64,000 bases of DNA from Rhineura floridana (Eukaryota; Chordata; Lepidosauria; Squamata; Rhineuridae), in contig NC_084497.1 in NCBI RefSeq assembly GCF_030035675.1, positions 30,268,437 through 30,332,436 on the forward strand. The letters are read 5' to 3'. A program made the translations under genes and the position numbers. Positions within the stretch are counted from its first letter, which is position 1; each line of letters starts with the position of its first letter. The notes below the pieces were generated by a model that saw only the letters and a list, made by a program, of their open reading frames with translations, did not search any database and had not been told where the DNA came from. Below, piece by piece: positions 1-18,721 of the stretch.

Positions 1-289
1 TAACAAGTCATAACATGGGAGGGTTTGGGGGTGGCGACTGGGCTCTTGGCATTTCAGAACAGCACCCACTCTGAGACAGAGTAGCTGAAACAAGTGTCTG
101 GGGTGGGCCAGAAAATGGACATTCCCTTAATTGCAGGACCAGAACCTTCTGGAGACCTTCTTCTTTCAACAAGCCTTTTAAGTAGAGACCGGATCCCAGT
201 CTGTGCCTGTGTTGGATTTACTTTTTTGTTTTATTTATTTATTATTTGATTTATATCTTCCCCTTCCTCCCAGCAGGAGCCCATATTTT

Positions 290-472
290 AAAGCTTTTTT
301 TAAAAAAATGTTTTTAAAGATGCTTTTTTAATTATTTAAAAGATTTTTTTAATATGTCTTTCATTTTCAAGATGTTTTAGAGTGTTTTTAGGGTTTTTGT
401 TTGCTGTCCTGGGCTCCTTTAGGAGAAACGATGGAATATAAATTTAAAAAATAAATAAATAGCAGCCACTGC
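290..472 (+). mobile_element. LINE-type 3' tail (L2/CR1-like)
   Basis: Has the phrase TGTCCTGGGCTCCTTT, then a decayed GGAATATAAAT and an AAATAAATAAAT tail. The same tail recurs at 5690 and 27300 in this window. Confidence 0.55.
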
Positions 473-649
473 TAGGTTTTATTGACTTAATATTCAGTAT
501 TCAGCATCAGGATCCCTGGGTTGTCTTTTCCATCAGGACTACAGTACACAGGGGTGTGTTCCTTCCCCAAATGATCTTTATGAAAATTCTACCCAATCCA
601 CCTACCCCCCCCCAAAAAAAGGCATTAGTGAAAAAAATTGTAATCAGTG

Positions 650-770
650 GGTTGTATCCACCGTTAGCCCTACTCAGAGTAGACCCATTGGAGTTAAAGG
701 GCATGGCTCACGTGGACCCATTAATTTTAGTGGATCTGCTTTAAGTAGTACTTAAGTTGGCTACAGCCTT
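650..770. mobile_element. Fold-back element, CTACTCAGAGTAGACC family
   Basis: The left arm GGGTTGTATCC...CTACTCAGAGTAGACCCATT is answered on the right by GGACCCATTAATTTTAGTGG and a decayed inverse of the left end (GGCTACAGCC). This makes it a short non-autonomous, hairpin-forming DNA element. Other copies are at 23490, 24000, 41529, 42905 and 60305. Confidence 0.6.
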
Positions 771-1041
771 CTGTTTTGGCCCTCAGACCAGTGAAGATTG
801 GGGTGGCCTATACCCTTCCACCGGTGAGTTGGGACTCGCTGCTGGGTCATGGCCTGATCCAAGGGTAGGGCAGCAGTGCAACTACCATCTGAACGCATGG
901 TAAAAGAGCAAGGAATGGGAATGGGTCCCCAAATGCACGTAAGGGTAAATGCAGGCTGAAGGCTCCTGGCCTACCTTGCTGGAGAATCAGACTGTGCCCT
1001 TGGCCTCCTCTTCCTCCTCCCCACTCCCTGCCCCCTTCCAG

Positions 1042-1221
1042 GTCATCCCGCAAGGTGTGGTCCCTGCCCCCTGCATCCCCTGCTGCCTGGTGCTGACAGA
1101 GCAGAAGCTCTTCACCTGCCACGAGGACTGCCAGACCAGCTTCTTCCGCTCGCTGGCCACTGCTGAGTTGGCGGACGTGGCTTCTGTCTCCATGGAGGCC
1201 GGCCGAGAATACTGTGTCTTG
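1042..1221 (+). CDS. PLEKHM2: PLEKHM2 coding exon (third from last)
   Basis: 60 codons, phase 0 at both ends. The acceptor is a pyrimidine-rich tract ending CCTTCCAG at 1041; the donor is TTG|GTGAGT. The exon encodes VIPQGVV...GREYCVL, with a cysteine-rich stretch (PCCLVL, FTCHEDC). Confidence 0.9.
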
Positions 1222-2917
1222 GTGAGTGAGTGGGAGGGGGGAGGGGCCTCTGTGCCAGATGGACTGTGCGTCTTGTGCCTTCTGACAGGAACAGCTGGGG
1301 GGGGCAGCATAAGAAGCCGCCTTACACGAAGTCAGGCCCTGGTCCACTTCGCTCAGCATGGTCAACACTGACTGGCAGTGGCGCTCCAGGGTTTCCGGCA
1401 GGGGATGTGCTCATCCCTGCCAGGGATTGAACTTGGGACCTTCTGCATGCAGAGCAGATGCTCCGTCACTTGAACGGCAGCCCACCCCTTGAAGCTGCCT
1501 AATACCAGCTCAGACCGCTGGGCCACCTAGCTCAGTGTTGTCTACACTGACTGGCAGCAGCTCTGCAGAGTTTCAGGCAGGAGTCTCTCCTAGCCCTGTC
1601 TGGAGATGCTGCCGAGGGTTGAGCCTGGGACCTTCTGCATACCACACAGGACTCCACCACTGAGCTGACATGCATCTCTCCCTCTCTCCGTTCCAGGAGT
1701 TTGCCCAGGACCGCAAGCAGTACCTGCCCGCCTGGGTTCTCTATTTCAGCTGCACAGCAGAACTGGAGCGGTTCCTTTCAGCATTGGACGCTGTGTGGAA
1801 AAGCAGCTACCAGGTAAGTTGGCTCTGCCATGGGCCAGCCTGGCTGCTGCCTCGCTCTGCCTCTCCTGGCGGTTCTCCTGAGCCCTCGGAAGGGTGGCTG
1901 TGCATTGCCCGCTTGCCCTCAGTTCCCTCTCTGAGCACAACAGTCCTGCTCGTGTCTTTGCACTTGCTGTGGCCATCACACCATGACAGTGCCACTGCTT
2001 TGCAAGGTAGAAGGACACTCCAAACTATATTCAAATAGTACCTGCATTGTACTGGTACAAGTTTTCAACCATATACAAAAATAGCAATAAATACTACGGA
2101 TCACTGGTAAAACATACGTCTCCGCCAATAGTCTTTTTTAAGTTCTTGCAGATGCATGGTATGGGGGGGGTGTAGTTTCTTATTACATTCCAGCTTGAAT
2201 GATGGGGAGCACTTGTCTTTCCAGAAGCATAGAAAACTCTTCCCGACCAAAAAAAGGAATGAGAACTTATTCATCTTTAGGAACTTCACCAGAAGACATT
2301 TTGTTGAAATTTACTTGTTTGTTTAAGCAAAATGTATATACTGTTTGATTGTAAATAGAACCTCTAAGCAGTTTACAAAACAAACAAAACAAACATTAAA
2401 ATGGTCAATAAAAGACAAAGTTAAAAATGGGTGTTTTTCAAAATTAGTAATGAAAAATCACTAGGCAAGGTAGTATGTAGGTATCGTTCTTGTTTATGGC
2501 GGAACTCGTATATAAGTAAGTGCGGCCACTGGACTATTTGCATGTCATATTGGGCTCGTTGTGGTGGTGAAGAAGCCACCGCTGTGCTGTGCCCATGGGA
2601 CAGATGGCTGTGGGCTCTCCAGTTTGGCTGATGAAGGTTACTGGGCCTTCTCTTCCTCCGGTCAGGCAGGCCAGCCTCTTGACCCCCACCCCTGGCTTTT
2701 GGTCTTAGCAATCCAGGCTGCCCTACACAAACCTCTCTCTGTCCTTCCCCCCCCCCCGGGCTGCCTTTTGTATTCGCAGGTCGACCTGCCACACAAGCCG
2801 ATGGAGGACAGCTCCGTCAGGAAGAAATGTGAGGATGCCCTGAGCTTGATCCACAGTGTGTGGCAGCGCAGTGACAGCCTGTGCCGCGGCCGGGCTTCCC
2901 GGGACCCCTGGTGTTAG
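1042..2917 (+). CDS. PLEKHM2: PLEKHM2 (SKIP), last three coding exons; 5' part outside window
   Basis: Spliced 3' end of PLEKHM2, joining 1042-1221, 1697-1813 and 2780-2917, all phase 0, 144 residues plus a TAG stop. The encoded protein has YCVL|EFAQD and YQ|VDLPHK across its two junctions and ends in SLCRGRASRDPWC, which matches the carboxyl end of vertebrate PLEKHM2 as I remember it. The full protein is about 1,000 residues: an N-terminal RUN domain that binds the lysosomal GTPase Arl8, motifs that recruit kinesin light chain, and a PH domain. It moves lysosomes toward the cell periphery. The piece here should lie after the PH domain, so none of those named domains is visible. All three introns' ends are GT/AG. 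Upstream exons are not in the window: I see no convincing coding exon in 1-1041. Confidence 0.93.
1340..1490 (-). mobile_element. tRNA-derived SINE, antisense (family S1)
   Basis: Read on the minus strand it gives GCAGAAGGTCCCAAGTTC (B-box-like) followed by the CTGCCAGTCAGTGTTGAC body and a GAGC..GTGGACC end. Diverged copy within a PLEKHM2 intron. Confidence 0.65.
1500..1668 (-). mobile_element. tRNA-derived SINE, antisense (family S1)
   Basis: Nearly full-length minus-strand copy: A-box region GCTCAGTGG at the right end, then AGAAGGTCCCAGGCTC, CTGCCAGTCAGTGTAGAC and GAGCTAGGTGGCCC. It ends about 28 bp before the next PLEKHM2 exon. Confidence 0.75.
1697..1813 (+). CDS. PLEKHM2: PLEKHM2 coding exon (second from last)
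   Basis: 39 codons from EFAQDRKQYLPAWVLYF to KSSYQ, phase 0. The acceptor is CCGTTCCAG|GAG and the donor CAG|GTAAGT. An antisense SINE ends about 28 bp upstream and seems to supply the branch point. Confidence 0.92.
2290..2425 (-). mobile_element. LINE 3' tail fragment, antisense
   Basis: AT-rich stretch with AGCAGTTTACAAAACAAAC and an AACATTAAAATGGTCAATAAAA run. This is typical of antisense LINE 3' UTRs in such genomes; it is decayed. Confidence 0.4.
2780..2917 (+). CDS. PLEKHM2: PLEKHM2 last coding exon
   Basis: VDLPHKPMEDSSVRKKCEDA through RGRASRDPWC and a TAG stop at 2915-2917. The acceptor is TATTCGCAG, preceded by a long C-rich tract. This is the best-recognised part of the gene. Confidence 0.94.
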   Translation, partial: VDLPHKPMEDSSVRKKCEDALSLIHSVWQRSDSLCRGRASRDPWC

Positions 2918-4002
2918 CCTCTGGGCAGGCAGCAGAGGACACAATCCTGCAGCGGAGGGGAAGGGGCCTCGGCTTGCAGCTCGCAGACAGGCCAGGCCAG
3001 GCCCCTTGCTTCCTGGCAGAGGCAGCTCCCTGGGGCTGCCTAGCAGCGGTCAGGCTTTGTGGGGAAGAACCTGTCTGGAGCCAAAGGGGGCCTGGGTGTG
3101 GGTTTGCGTGTGTGTATGTGGGCGTATAACATAGATCAACCAAGCACTGTGATCCTCCAGCAACTCTCACCAAGGCTGCACCCGGATGCGTCTCCTCTTC
3201 TTCCTGCATCTGGGCAGGTGGTGTGACGGTACGAGGACTGCCAGGGGTGGGCGGGCGGGGCTTAGCGTGCCACAGTGCTCTTTCTCCCCTCCCCCACCTC
3301 GCTGGCAGCCTCACCGTGTCTGGTGGTTCTCACAGGGCCTGGTGACAAGGTCTCTTCTTGGAGGAGCCCTAATCTCTCCTTATTAATGGGGGGAAGGGGC
3401 ATGCTGCAGCATGGGTGGGTGGCCCTCCAGAAGCCAAAGCGATGCCTGGAGCTCTGAGAACGTGGTGAGGCTGGCCTTCCTGGGCACCCTGCATGCATTT
3501 CCCTTGTAAAAAGCAATCGCCAGTCTTGCAGCACTTTCAAGCGCTGTGCTCCCCACCACCCCCGTCCATCTCGCCTTAGTCCCCTCCCTGTCCATTGCCG
3601 CTTTCGGAGAAGATCCCTGCCTGTTCCCAGCACCCCTGTCCCAGTCTAGGCAGGCAAAGCTGGAGTGACGGCCTGGGCCTTTGAGCGTCGTCCTCTTCTT
3701 CCCTGCAAGGCCAGCAGGTGGTGCCCTGTCCCCACCACTGGCCTAGGCAGAGTGGAGTTTCTGAGGGGAAGGGCCTGTTGAGGGAAGCGGCTTGTGGGGC
3801 TCTGTGGGCTTTGGGGGTGATGTGCAGAGGGCATCTTGCAGTGACTTTGCTGGTGCCTCTTCCTCTCCTCATAATCTCCAGGGAGAAAAGCATCCTGCCC
3901 TGGGGGGCTGGAGTTGCAGGCGTGATCTGCTCTGCCCCTCTAGAGCCTGGGTGGATCCTGACACTTGACATTCCCCTCATGCCCAGTCATCAGGAGGCCA
4001 AT

Positions 4003-4023
4003 CTCTCTCTCTCTCTCTCTCTC
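4003..4023. repeat. (CT)n microsatellite in PLEKHM2 3' UTR
   Basis: About ten CT units, followed by a (GGCT)n patch. Confidence 0.9.
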
Positions 4024-4412
4024 CCTCCCCCTGGCTGGCTGGCTGGCTTGATGGTGGGGGCGATGATGGTGGGGGCCTCAGAGCCATCGTGGGGGGGGCA
4101 GGGGCGCAGTGCTGGCACAATGTAATCTCTTTAAGCCTTAGCTTGCAAGAGCAAATCTGCAGAAAGCGGCAGCAGGGCCATGCGAGGTATCCCAACCATG
4201 ATATTCCCTCTATAAATAGGCAGGGTTTCGGGTTTTATTTGCCTGAGGGTTTTTTAAAGGTTTCTTTTTGAAAGCTGTTGGCATTTTTAATTTCTTTATT
4301 TTAACAGAGACTTGCTAATGTATTGTATGTTCATGTGGGGGCCTTTTTTCCTCAGGAGGAGGTGGCCTGTGTGACAGACTGTACCTGTACATACATCTCC
4401 ATCCCTCCCTGT

Positions 4413-4418
4413 AATAAA
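4413..4418 (+). terminator. PLEKHM2: PLEKHM2 polyadenylation signal AATAAA
   Basis: Canonical AATAAA in TGTAATAAACG, followed within about 25 bp by a T/G-rich stretch (TTGGTCATTTGG). It is the first good hexamer after the PLEKHM2 stop codon. Confidence 0.75.
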
Positions 4419-4904
4419 CGCTCCTTGGTCATTTGGAGTCTGCCTGCTTGCCTTGCCCTCCAGAGGGGACCACAGGCGCCACCCACCCGTCCTTCCTTCC
4501 TGAAGGCGTCTCCCTGTAGGCCAGCCCCACTGCCTGGAAGGGTGCACATGTCCGGCCATGGAGAACGTGCCTGGCGGTCCCTGGGAGCAGCTCCTGGAAG
4601 CTGCTACGGAGCAGAGGGGGGTGCTCTGCTCCTCTCTGCCTCTTTGTCTCTGTGCTCTTTCTGAGTCTCCTAGGAGACATCTCTCTTTAATCTTAGCTGT
4701 TGTTTCCTTGTCTCCTTCCTCTGTTTGTTAGCTGCACTTTTGAGATGATACGGAGCAAAGCCGGAGGCATTGCTTTGTATAGAAGTCCTCACACTCTCCG
4801 CTTCGAGGGCTGGGGGAAGATTCTGCCTGAGAGAGCGGGTCATCTCATCGGCTTTTTTGCAAAAGCCTTTGCAGGCACCTGCTTTGCCCGCAGAGGGTCC
4901 CGGC

Positions 4905-5068
4905 TGCAGTCCCTGGCAGCATCACCAGGGAGGAGGGTTGGGAAAGACTCCTGAGCCTGAAGCCTTGGGCAGCCGCTGCCAGTCAAGTGTAGGCAGTCCT
5001 GAGCTAGATGGACCCAGTGGTCTGACTCAATGCAAGGCCGCTTGCAGTGTTCCTATGTCAGGATGTCC
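4905..5068 (+). mobile_element. tRNA-derived SINE (family S1), 5'-truncated
   Basis: Body with CCCTGGCAGCATCACCAGG, GCTGCCAGTCAAGTGTAG, GAGCTAGATGGACCCAGTGG and TCTGACTCAATGCAAGGC. Plus orientation. Confidence 0.75.
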
Positions 5069-5689
5069 ATTGCATCTCACTGTGTCTTGCCCTTTGGGGG
5101 CCCCTTTCTAATCTTTGCAGTCCTGGAAGAAGGTGCTGACTTCTAGAGACCTCAGATGGAAACAGGCCTGGCCTCTCGTGCACAGAAAGGCCGTCTCAGG
5201 ACTGCAGCGGAGAGGGTGAAAAGTGGGCCTGCTGCTGGCTGCAGGAGGCTCCACAAACCAGGCCAAAGGGCCCAGGGGCTGCTTGTCCTCTCCTGTGCTC
5301 CAGTTCCAAGACGCCTGGGTCTTTTCTGGGCACTCTTCCTTGTTGTCGCCCTTGCAGCACGCCTTACGTAACTGCGCCCCTCCCTGCCTTCAGTAACATG
5401 ACCCTTGCCTGAGACGGTGCTATTTCAAGCTGTTGGCAGGAGATGCCGCTTTGCAGACCAGATGAGACGCTCTGTTTAGGCACAGGAGCTGCCTGACTTA
5501 TGGAGGGGGTCAGCCGCCGCCTCCTTGAACACGGGCTCAAGATGTGTGTGCTTGCTGCTTCCTTAGATGGGCCACACGTGTCCAGCAGCCCACGCTGTGC
5601 ATGCTCAGGCCAGATTCTTGGAGTGCCATTTTGTTAAAAGCTGCTCCCAATGCCATAATCGCAGCTCCGTCCTGCAGTGGCACATAAAA

Positions 5690-5795
5690 CATCTGTTTTT
5701 ATGATGTTTTAAAGTGTTTTTAGTGCTTTTGTTTGCCACCCTGGGCTCCTGCTGGGAGGAAGGGCGGGATATAAATCAAATAAGAAATAAATGTG
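5690..5795 (+). mobile_element. LINE-type 3' tail (L2/CR1-like)
   Basis: GCCACCCTGGGCTCCTGCTG, then GGGCGGGATATAAATC and an AAATAAGAAATAAAT tail. Confidence 0.6.
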
Positions 5796-5904
5796 TTGCG
5801 CTTAAATGGGCCTGCTTCTCAGCATAGGTTCCTCTGCCTTTGCAAACGTGACGGGATCCACTTGTGTGTGTGTCTGTGTTGGAATCTGCAGGAGGACAGA
5901 GTGC

Positions 5905-6022
5905 TGTCATGTTCAGGCCCTGCTTGTGGGCTTCCCATAGGCATTGAGTTGGCCACTGAGAGAACAGGATGCCGGCCTTTGGCCTGACCCAGCAGCAGGC
6001 AGGCTCTTCTTATGTTGTCAGA
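5905..6022 (+). mobile_element. Short interspersed repeat, family S2
   Basis: GCCCTGCTTGTGGGCTTCCC, a GTTGGCCACTGAGAGAACAG body, GCCTGACCCAGCAGCAGGC and a CTCTTCTTATGTT end. Other copies are at 10525 (+), 16950 (+ fragment), 27055 (-) and 27845 (-). Confidence 0.65.
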
Positions 6023-6464
6023 GAGATGTGTGTTTTGTGGCCTGCACAGAGGGCAGAACTGCTATCCCTACAAGGGAATCCATCCCACAAATCAGCCTTT
6101 TCAGGGGAGAGGCTGGAATTCCAGGCTGGCCCCTGGTTTTGGGAAACAAACGTCTGTTTTTCATGCCTAGGCAGAGCTGGATCTCTTTTCCCCTTCCTCT
6201 TGCAGTCTTTGTTCCTGCAACCTCGGGAGTAAGATGATCCCTGGTAAACACAGGAGGGAGAACAGATGCAGAAATAGCAGGGAATTGCCTGGCTATGTGT
6301 GTGCGTGTGGAGGCCTGCCTGTCTGCCTGCTTACCAAAGTCCCCGGTGACCTTTCCCCTACATTTGGCTTGGTCCCCTCCCATGCCCAGCCCCTTCCCTG
6401 GCAGGCCTGGCCCTCCCTTCCATCCAGAGGCGGCGATTCCGTCAAGAGGGAGGGCTGGGGGAGG

Positions 6465-6472
6465 GATATAAC
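6465..6472 (+). promoter_or_regulatory. SLC25A34: Candidate TATA-like box of SLC25A34
   Basis: GATATAAC in a GC-rich setting, about 300 bp upstream of the start codon. A start site near 6495 would give a leader of about 270 nt. This is a pattern match only. Confidence 0.35.
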
Positions 6473-6660
6473 TTGGAGCAGAGAGCAAAGGTGGCGAGCG
6501 CTGCCTGCCACAGTGGATGGCCCAGAGGAAGCGGGAGGGTGGGTTGGGAGCAGAGGAGCCGGCGGCATCTGTGCAGGCTCCCTGGCTGCAAGAGGAGGGG
6601 GCAAGGATGGCTCCCCACCGGGACGGCTGCCCGCTGCCCATCTGGGCCAGGGTGGCGTGA

Positions 6661-14866
<8,206 letters not shown>

Positions 14867-16230
14867 ACCCCTGCAAGAGACGCCAACGCGTGTGGGTGGA
14901 GGGCACTATCCCCTCCCCATACTCTCTCTCCCCACCTTGCTGATGGGACCAGGACTCTGGGTGGGAGGGTGGAGCACCAGGCACCATCCTTTGCCCAAGC
15001 AGGCCTAGGATCTGAGTGGGATGTTTTGGTTCCTACTGCCCACTTCCATAAGCTCTTCCCTGGGCCAGAGCACTGGGCTTCCTCCCTGGAGTGGGTTCTC
15101 CTGGTGAGCGGAGGGTGGGTGCTCTGGCCCCTTCTTCCTGGGGACCTCTGGAGGAGGAGTGGGGGCATCTCCTCTCTTTCCCTGCCTCGCGGTCTCCGTT
15201 GTAATGTGATGTTCTCTTCGTGGCCAGAGGGGAGGCGGTGGCGAGCAAGAACCAGCTTCAGAGGAGAGAGACGAACATGCGTTTAATGCACTCGAAGGAC
15301 CGTAACTCCAAGCCAAAGTGTAGCTTCCTGTGTGACTTAGGGTGGGGGCAGGGGGCTCGTGGAGGGGCACCCCTGGACTAGCTACGGAGTCAGTGTGTTT
15401 GAAGCCTGTGCTACACACACAGATTGGGAATTTTTATTACCTGCAAACAGCATCTCCTCCATTTCTTGTCTTGCAGCACATCTACACGCTCCCTGTCAGC
15501 AGATAGTTAGGCGATGGGCGCTAGACTTTACTAGACCACAAAGCGAAGAGGAAAGAAGAAGGGTGTGAGAAGGCCCGGCCTGGGGGGCAGAGGGTTTACT
15601 CTGGGCAGGTGGCGCTTTTAGCTGGTCTGGAAGGATCCCAAACTGGGCTGTGAGCCAGGCTCAGGGAGGTTGTAGCAGGCCCACAACCACCCGTTTGTCT
15701 TTTTGCAGAGCAGGGCAGAGGGCGAGAGCCAAGAGGGCACACGAAGAGGGCAGCGAGCAGACAGGCATGCACAGAGTGACAACCTAGAAGCAAGTTGCAC
15801 TTGGCGGGGGACTCTGGCTTTTGAACAGTGGATGGCTCCTGGCCTAGAGCCAGATTGCAGCCCCTTCCCGCCCTCCCCAGCGAGCCTCAGAGAGACCATT
15901 CAGTCCCCTGGAGTATGGAGGGCAGTGGCCTTCTCTTTTTGGAAGCGCTGGACCCATCAGCCAGAGAGCTGCCTTTCTGGGTCAAGGAGTTGGACGTCCA
16001 TCAGGGACAGGTGAGGCAGCGATGCCTGCGCCTGTGACATTTGCACCCTGCCAAGTTCCTGCCTGTCCTCCTGGCACTCTCCCAAAAGCAGAGCCACCTC
16101 CACAATGGGGGAAAGGCTGGGAAATGTTGGGGGGGTTCAGGGAACGGGTCTGGTTTCCATCACCAGCTGCTGTAACGGGAGCCCAGCTGCTGGGCAGCTT
16201 CACTGAAGTGCAATAAAGACGGTTTCTACA
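14867..16230 (+). other. SLC25A34: SLC25A34 3' untranslated region
   Basis: About 1.35 kb from the TGA to just beyond the AATAAA at 16212. The sequence looks unique, with no interspersed repeat recognised. Confidence 0.7.
16212..16217 (+). terminator. SLC25A34: SLC25A34 polyadenylation signal AATAAA
   Basis: Canonical AATAAA, followed at about 15-30 bp by the U/GU-rich stretch TTCTACATTGTTGTGTTTA. Confidence 0.8.
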
Positions 16231-16424
16231 TTGTTGTGTTTATAGGCTGCTCCGAGGAGCTCTCCTTTTCTTTTCCTGCGTGCTGGTTTGAGTTCCGCCC
16301 CACTTGAGTGGGCAATGCTGAGTTCAGAAAGTAAGTCTGGGGGGGCTGTAGCCGAGCCACCTTGGGCTGCCTGCCCCCTCACTTTTTCCCTGGGGGGGTG
16401 GCAAAGTGGGACATCAGCTCAGAG

Positions 16425-16560
16425 CTGGGAGTCATGAGTTGTTGCAGGAGGATCTTTTGGAAGGGGGCAATAATGCTGGCCTGCCGCACAGGGTTGTTGT
16501 GAGGGTTACTGAGATAACACATGTGTTATAGGGGTGCTGGGGGGAGACCTGTATAAATAC
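16425..16560 (+). mobile_element. MIR-like SINE, 3' half
   Basis: CGCACAGGGTTGTTGTGAGG followed by TTACTGAGATAACACATG is the conserved 3' core of MIR-like SINEs. Confidence 0.6.
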
Positions 16561-16679
16561 CTCATATCATATCACCTTTGTGAAAACACTATCGTATATT
16601 GAAAAGAGCTGAAATAAGCTCCAGCTGAAAATGTATGAACAATTTTGCTCACATAACCATGCTCAAGTAGGCATTCCTC

Positions 16680-16890
16680 TTCCCGTTATTTATATTCCAC
16701 CTTTCATCCAAGAAGCTCGGGGTGGCAGCACACACAGTGATTCTCCACCTCCCCATTTAATCCTCCCAACAACCCTGTGAGGTAAGCTAGGCTGTCTGCC
16801 CAAGGTCACTCGGTGAGCTTCCTGTGGCCAAGTGGAGATTTGAACCCGGGTCTCCCAACTCCTAGTCTGATGCAGTCTTAACTTGCCCAT
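16680..16890 (-). mobile_element. MIR-like SINE, near full-length, antisense
   Basis: Starts TTATTTATATTCCACCTTTC, continues AACAACCCTGTGAGGTAAGC, CAAGGTCACTCGGTGAGC, and ends at the tRNA-like head GATTTGAACCCGGGTCTCCC. Confidence 0.8.
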
Positions 16891-16949
16891 CATATTGCTG
16901 CAGCTTCTGCTTGAGGAGGGGGAAGCAGCCCCACCAGCGAGGGAGCTGT

Positions 16950-17000
16950 TGCATTCATGCCCTGCTTGTGGGCTTCCCAGGGGCATCCTGTTGACTGCTC
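16950..17000 (+). mobile_element. S2 repeat fragment
   Basis: GCCCTGCTTGTGGGCTTCCC followed by AGGGGCATCCTGTTGACT: the head of the family seen in full at 5905. Confidence 0.5.
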
Positions 17001-17374
17001 TGGGAAGCGGGGCTGGGCGACTGCAACCTTGGGGATGGGGAGAGGGGGCACTGACAGTGGCGCCCTTCACATTCAGAGGCCATGGATGTCTCGGCACGGC
17101 AGCTGCTGGAGACAAGCAACTGGGCTTGGCCTGTGAACGTTCAGCTTTGCTGATGGCATGTTGAAGTCACTTGTTCTGAATAGGCACGTTGGTCAACAGT
17201 GTCAGCACAGGGTGTCTCAGACCCAGCTTGGCATCAGCGTGAGGCGCCCCCTCAGCAGAGAACACTCTTGGCAGCCTTGAGCCATAGCAGTGAGAATTCA
17301 GCCGACCCCGTCGCTGGGAACAGACATCCAGGACAGATCAGCACCAGTACTGCCCAGCTCAGCCTTCACCAATG

Positions 17375-17482
17375 TAGTGTTTTGAACTACAGACTCCCTC
17401 CAGCCCCAGCTCTGGCATACAGCCGTGCTTGATGGGAGCTGCAATGGAAAACATCTCAAGCGCACCAGGTTGGCAAAGGCTG
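17375..17482. mobile_element. Fold-back fragment, decayed
   Basis: GAACTACAGACTCCCTCCAGC on the left, GATGGGAGCTGCAATGGAAA on the right. Weak inverse pairing. Confidence 0.35.
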
Positions 17483-17594
17483 AGTTATATAAGCAACAGC
17501 AGCAAAGGAGAGTCAGCTGCTCACAGTGCCTCTGCTAGCAATTTCTGGCCACATAACATCCCTTCTGCCACCTACTGGAAGCTTGCAAAATAAT

Positions 17595-17845
17595 ATGTGT
17601 GGTTTTTGTTTATCTTGTTTGTTTATAAGCGGCTGACTCACAAATAAAAATACGTTGGCAGCGTACAACAAAAATCATCAAAACATCATGAAATGATAAA
17701 ATCATAAGATACAGACAAAATAACCAAGACTGAATCACTTTCATTCATAAAAAATCTTGGAAAACAAATGTGTTTTGACTTCTACCTCACCCTTTGTTGC
17801 AAGACTCCAGGGCAGGCTGCATTACGTAAAGGCTTTTTAAACCAA
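17595..17845 (-). mobile_element. LINE 3' region, antisense
   Basis: TAAGCGGCTGACTCACAAAT, GGCAGCGTACAACAAAAATC, then repeated AAATCATC/ATAAAATCA words. This is the usual antisense view of a squamate LINE 3' UTR with its ORF end. Confidence 0.5.
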
Positions 17846-18589
17846 AATTATATTCACTCCAGAGCTGCACATGTCTGGCTGAATGAGAACTATTAAATCA
17901 TGTTTATGCAAGGTAGCATTCATACCTTAAATGCTGTAGTAGAAATGTAAAACTCAGCAACAGAGGAATTCACATTTTTAATTTAGAAAAATACTTTGAT
18001 AATACAAAACATAGAACCATGATAATTTTTTAAAACTGCAAAAATTAAAAAGAACTGCTTAATAAAACCAGAAGGGGAAAACAAATGTTTTACAGTAAAC
18101 CTGAATTCCTTAATCGTGTCTTGCATTCGAATGCTGTGCGAAACACCCAAGCCCACTTTCAAAGCTATTCTTGTTCCGAATTCCCTCTTACTGATGCATT
18201 TTGCCTTTTTTTTCTTTGTTGGTGCCACCACTGAATATTATGCAATAATATCTATTATTGATTTGCTGTAATTGTTTCACGCTGTTTTCATTTTGTGTGC
18301 CGGATGGAGCACTTCCACGGAAACAGCAGGCTTATAAACAAAAGCACTTTCCAAAGCTTTTTATTCTAGGCTGTTACCAAGGTGGCGCCTACTGCAATTA
18401 TAATAAATTTTATGAGCATAGCGCCGTGAATTGCTCTGAAGCACTTTAGATGACATTACCAAATCAACAGGAGGGCCAAAGGTTATCCCAGCAGCCTGGA
18501 CAGATCTATATGGAAAATAAGGGGTATCCTTCCATGATCTAAAGAGGGAGTGTACTATCAGTTACACTGACAGGCAGAAGCTGAGGGCC

Positions 18590-18721
18590 ACAGAAGAACA
18601 TATGTGGCCCTCCAGATGTTGCTGGATAATAACCCCCATCCTCCCTGAGCATTGGCTGTGCTGGTTGGTGGGAGTTGTCCGCCAGCAACATCTTGAGGAC
18701 CTTCGATGTTCCCCAGCCCTG
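18590..18721. mobile_element. Fold-back element, CCTCCAGATGTTG family
   Basis: GTGGCCCTCCAGATGTTGC on the left and AGCAACATCTTGAGGACC on the right are near-perfect inverses. The right end is TTCCCCAGCCCTG. Confidence 0.7.

Larger units (their letters stand above)
1..1041 (+). other. PLEKHM2 intron sequence at window edge
   Basis: Upstream intron of PLEKHM2. It contains an AT-rich LINE 3' tail (about 290-470) and a fold-back element (650-770). The remainder looks unique and non-coding. Confidence 0.6.
2918..4440 (+). other. PLEKHM2: PLEKHM2 3' untranslated region
   Basis: About 1.5 kb of GC-rich sequence between the stop codon and the AATAAA at 4413. It holds a CT dinucleotide run near 4003-4023 and a G-rich block near 4090. 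No interspersed repeat is evident, as expected for a terminal exon. Confidence 0.7.
4441..6464. other. Intergenic PLEKHM2-SLC25A34
   Basis: About 2 kb with no coding signal. It holds an S1 SINE (4905), a LINE tail (5690) and an S2 SINE (5905). The remaining sequence looks unique. Confidence 0.6.
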
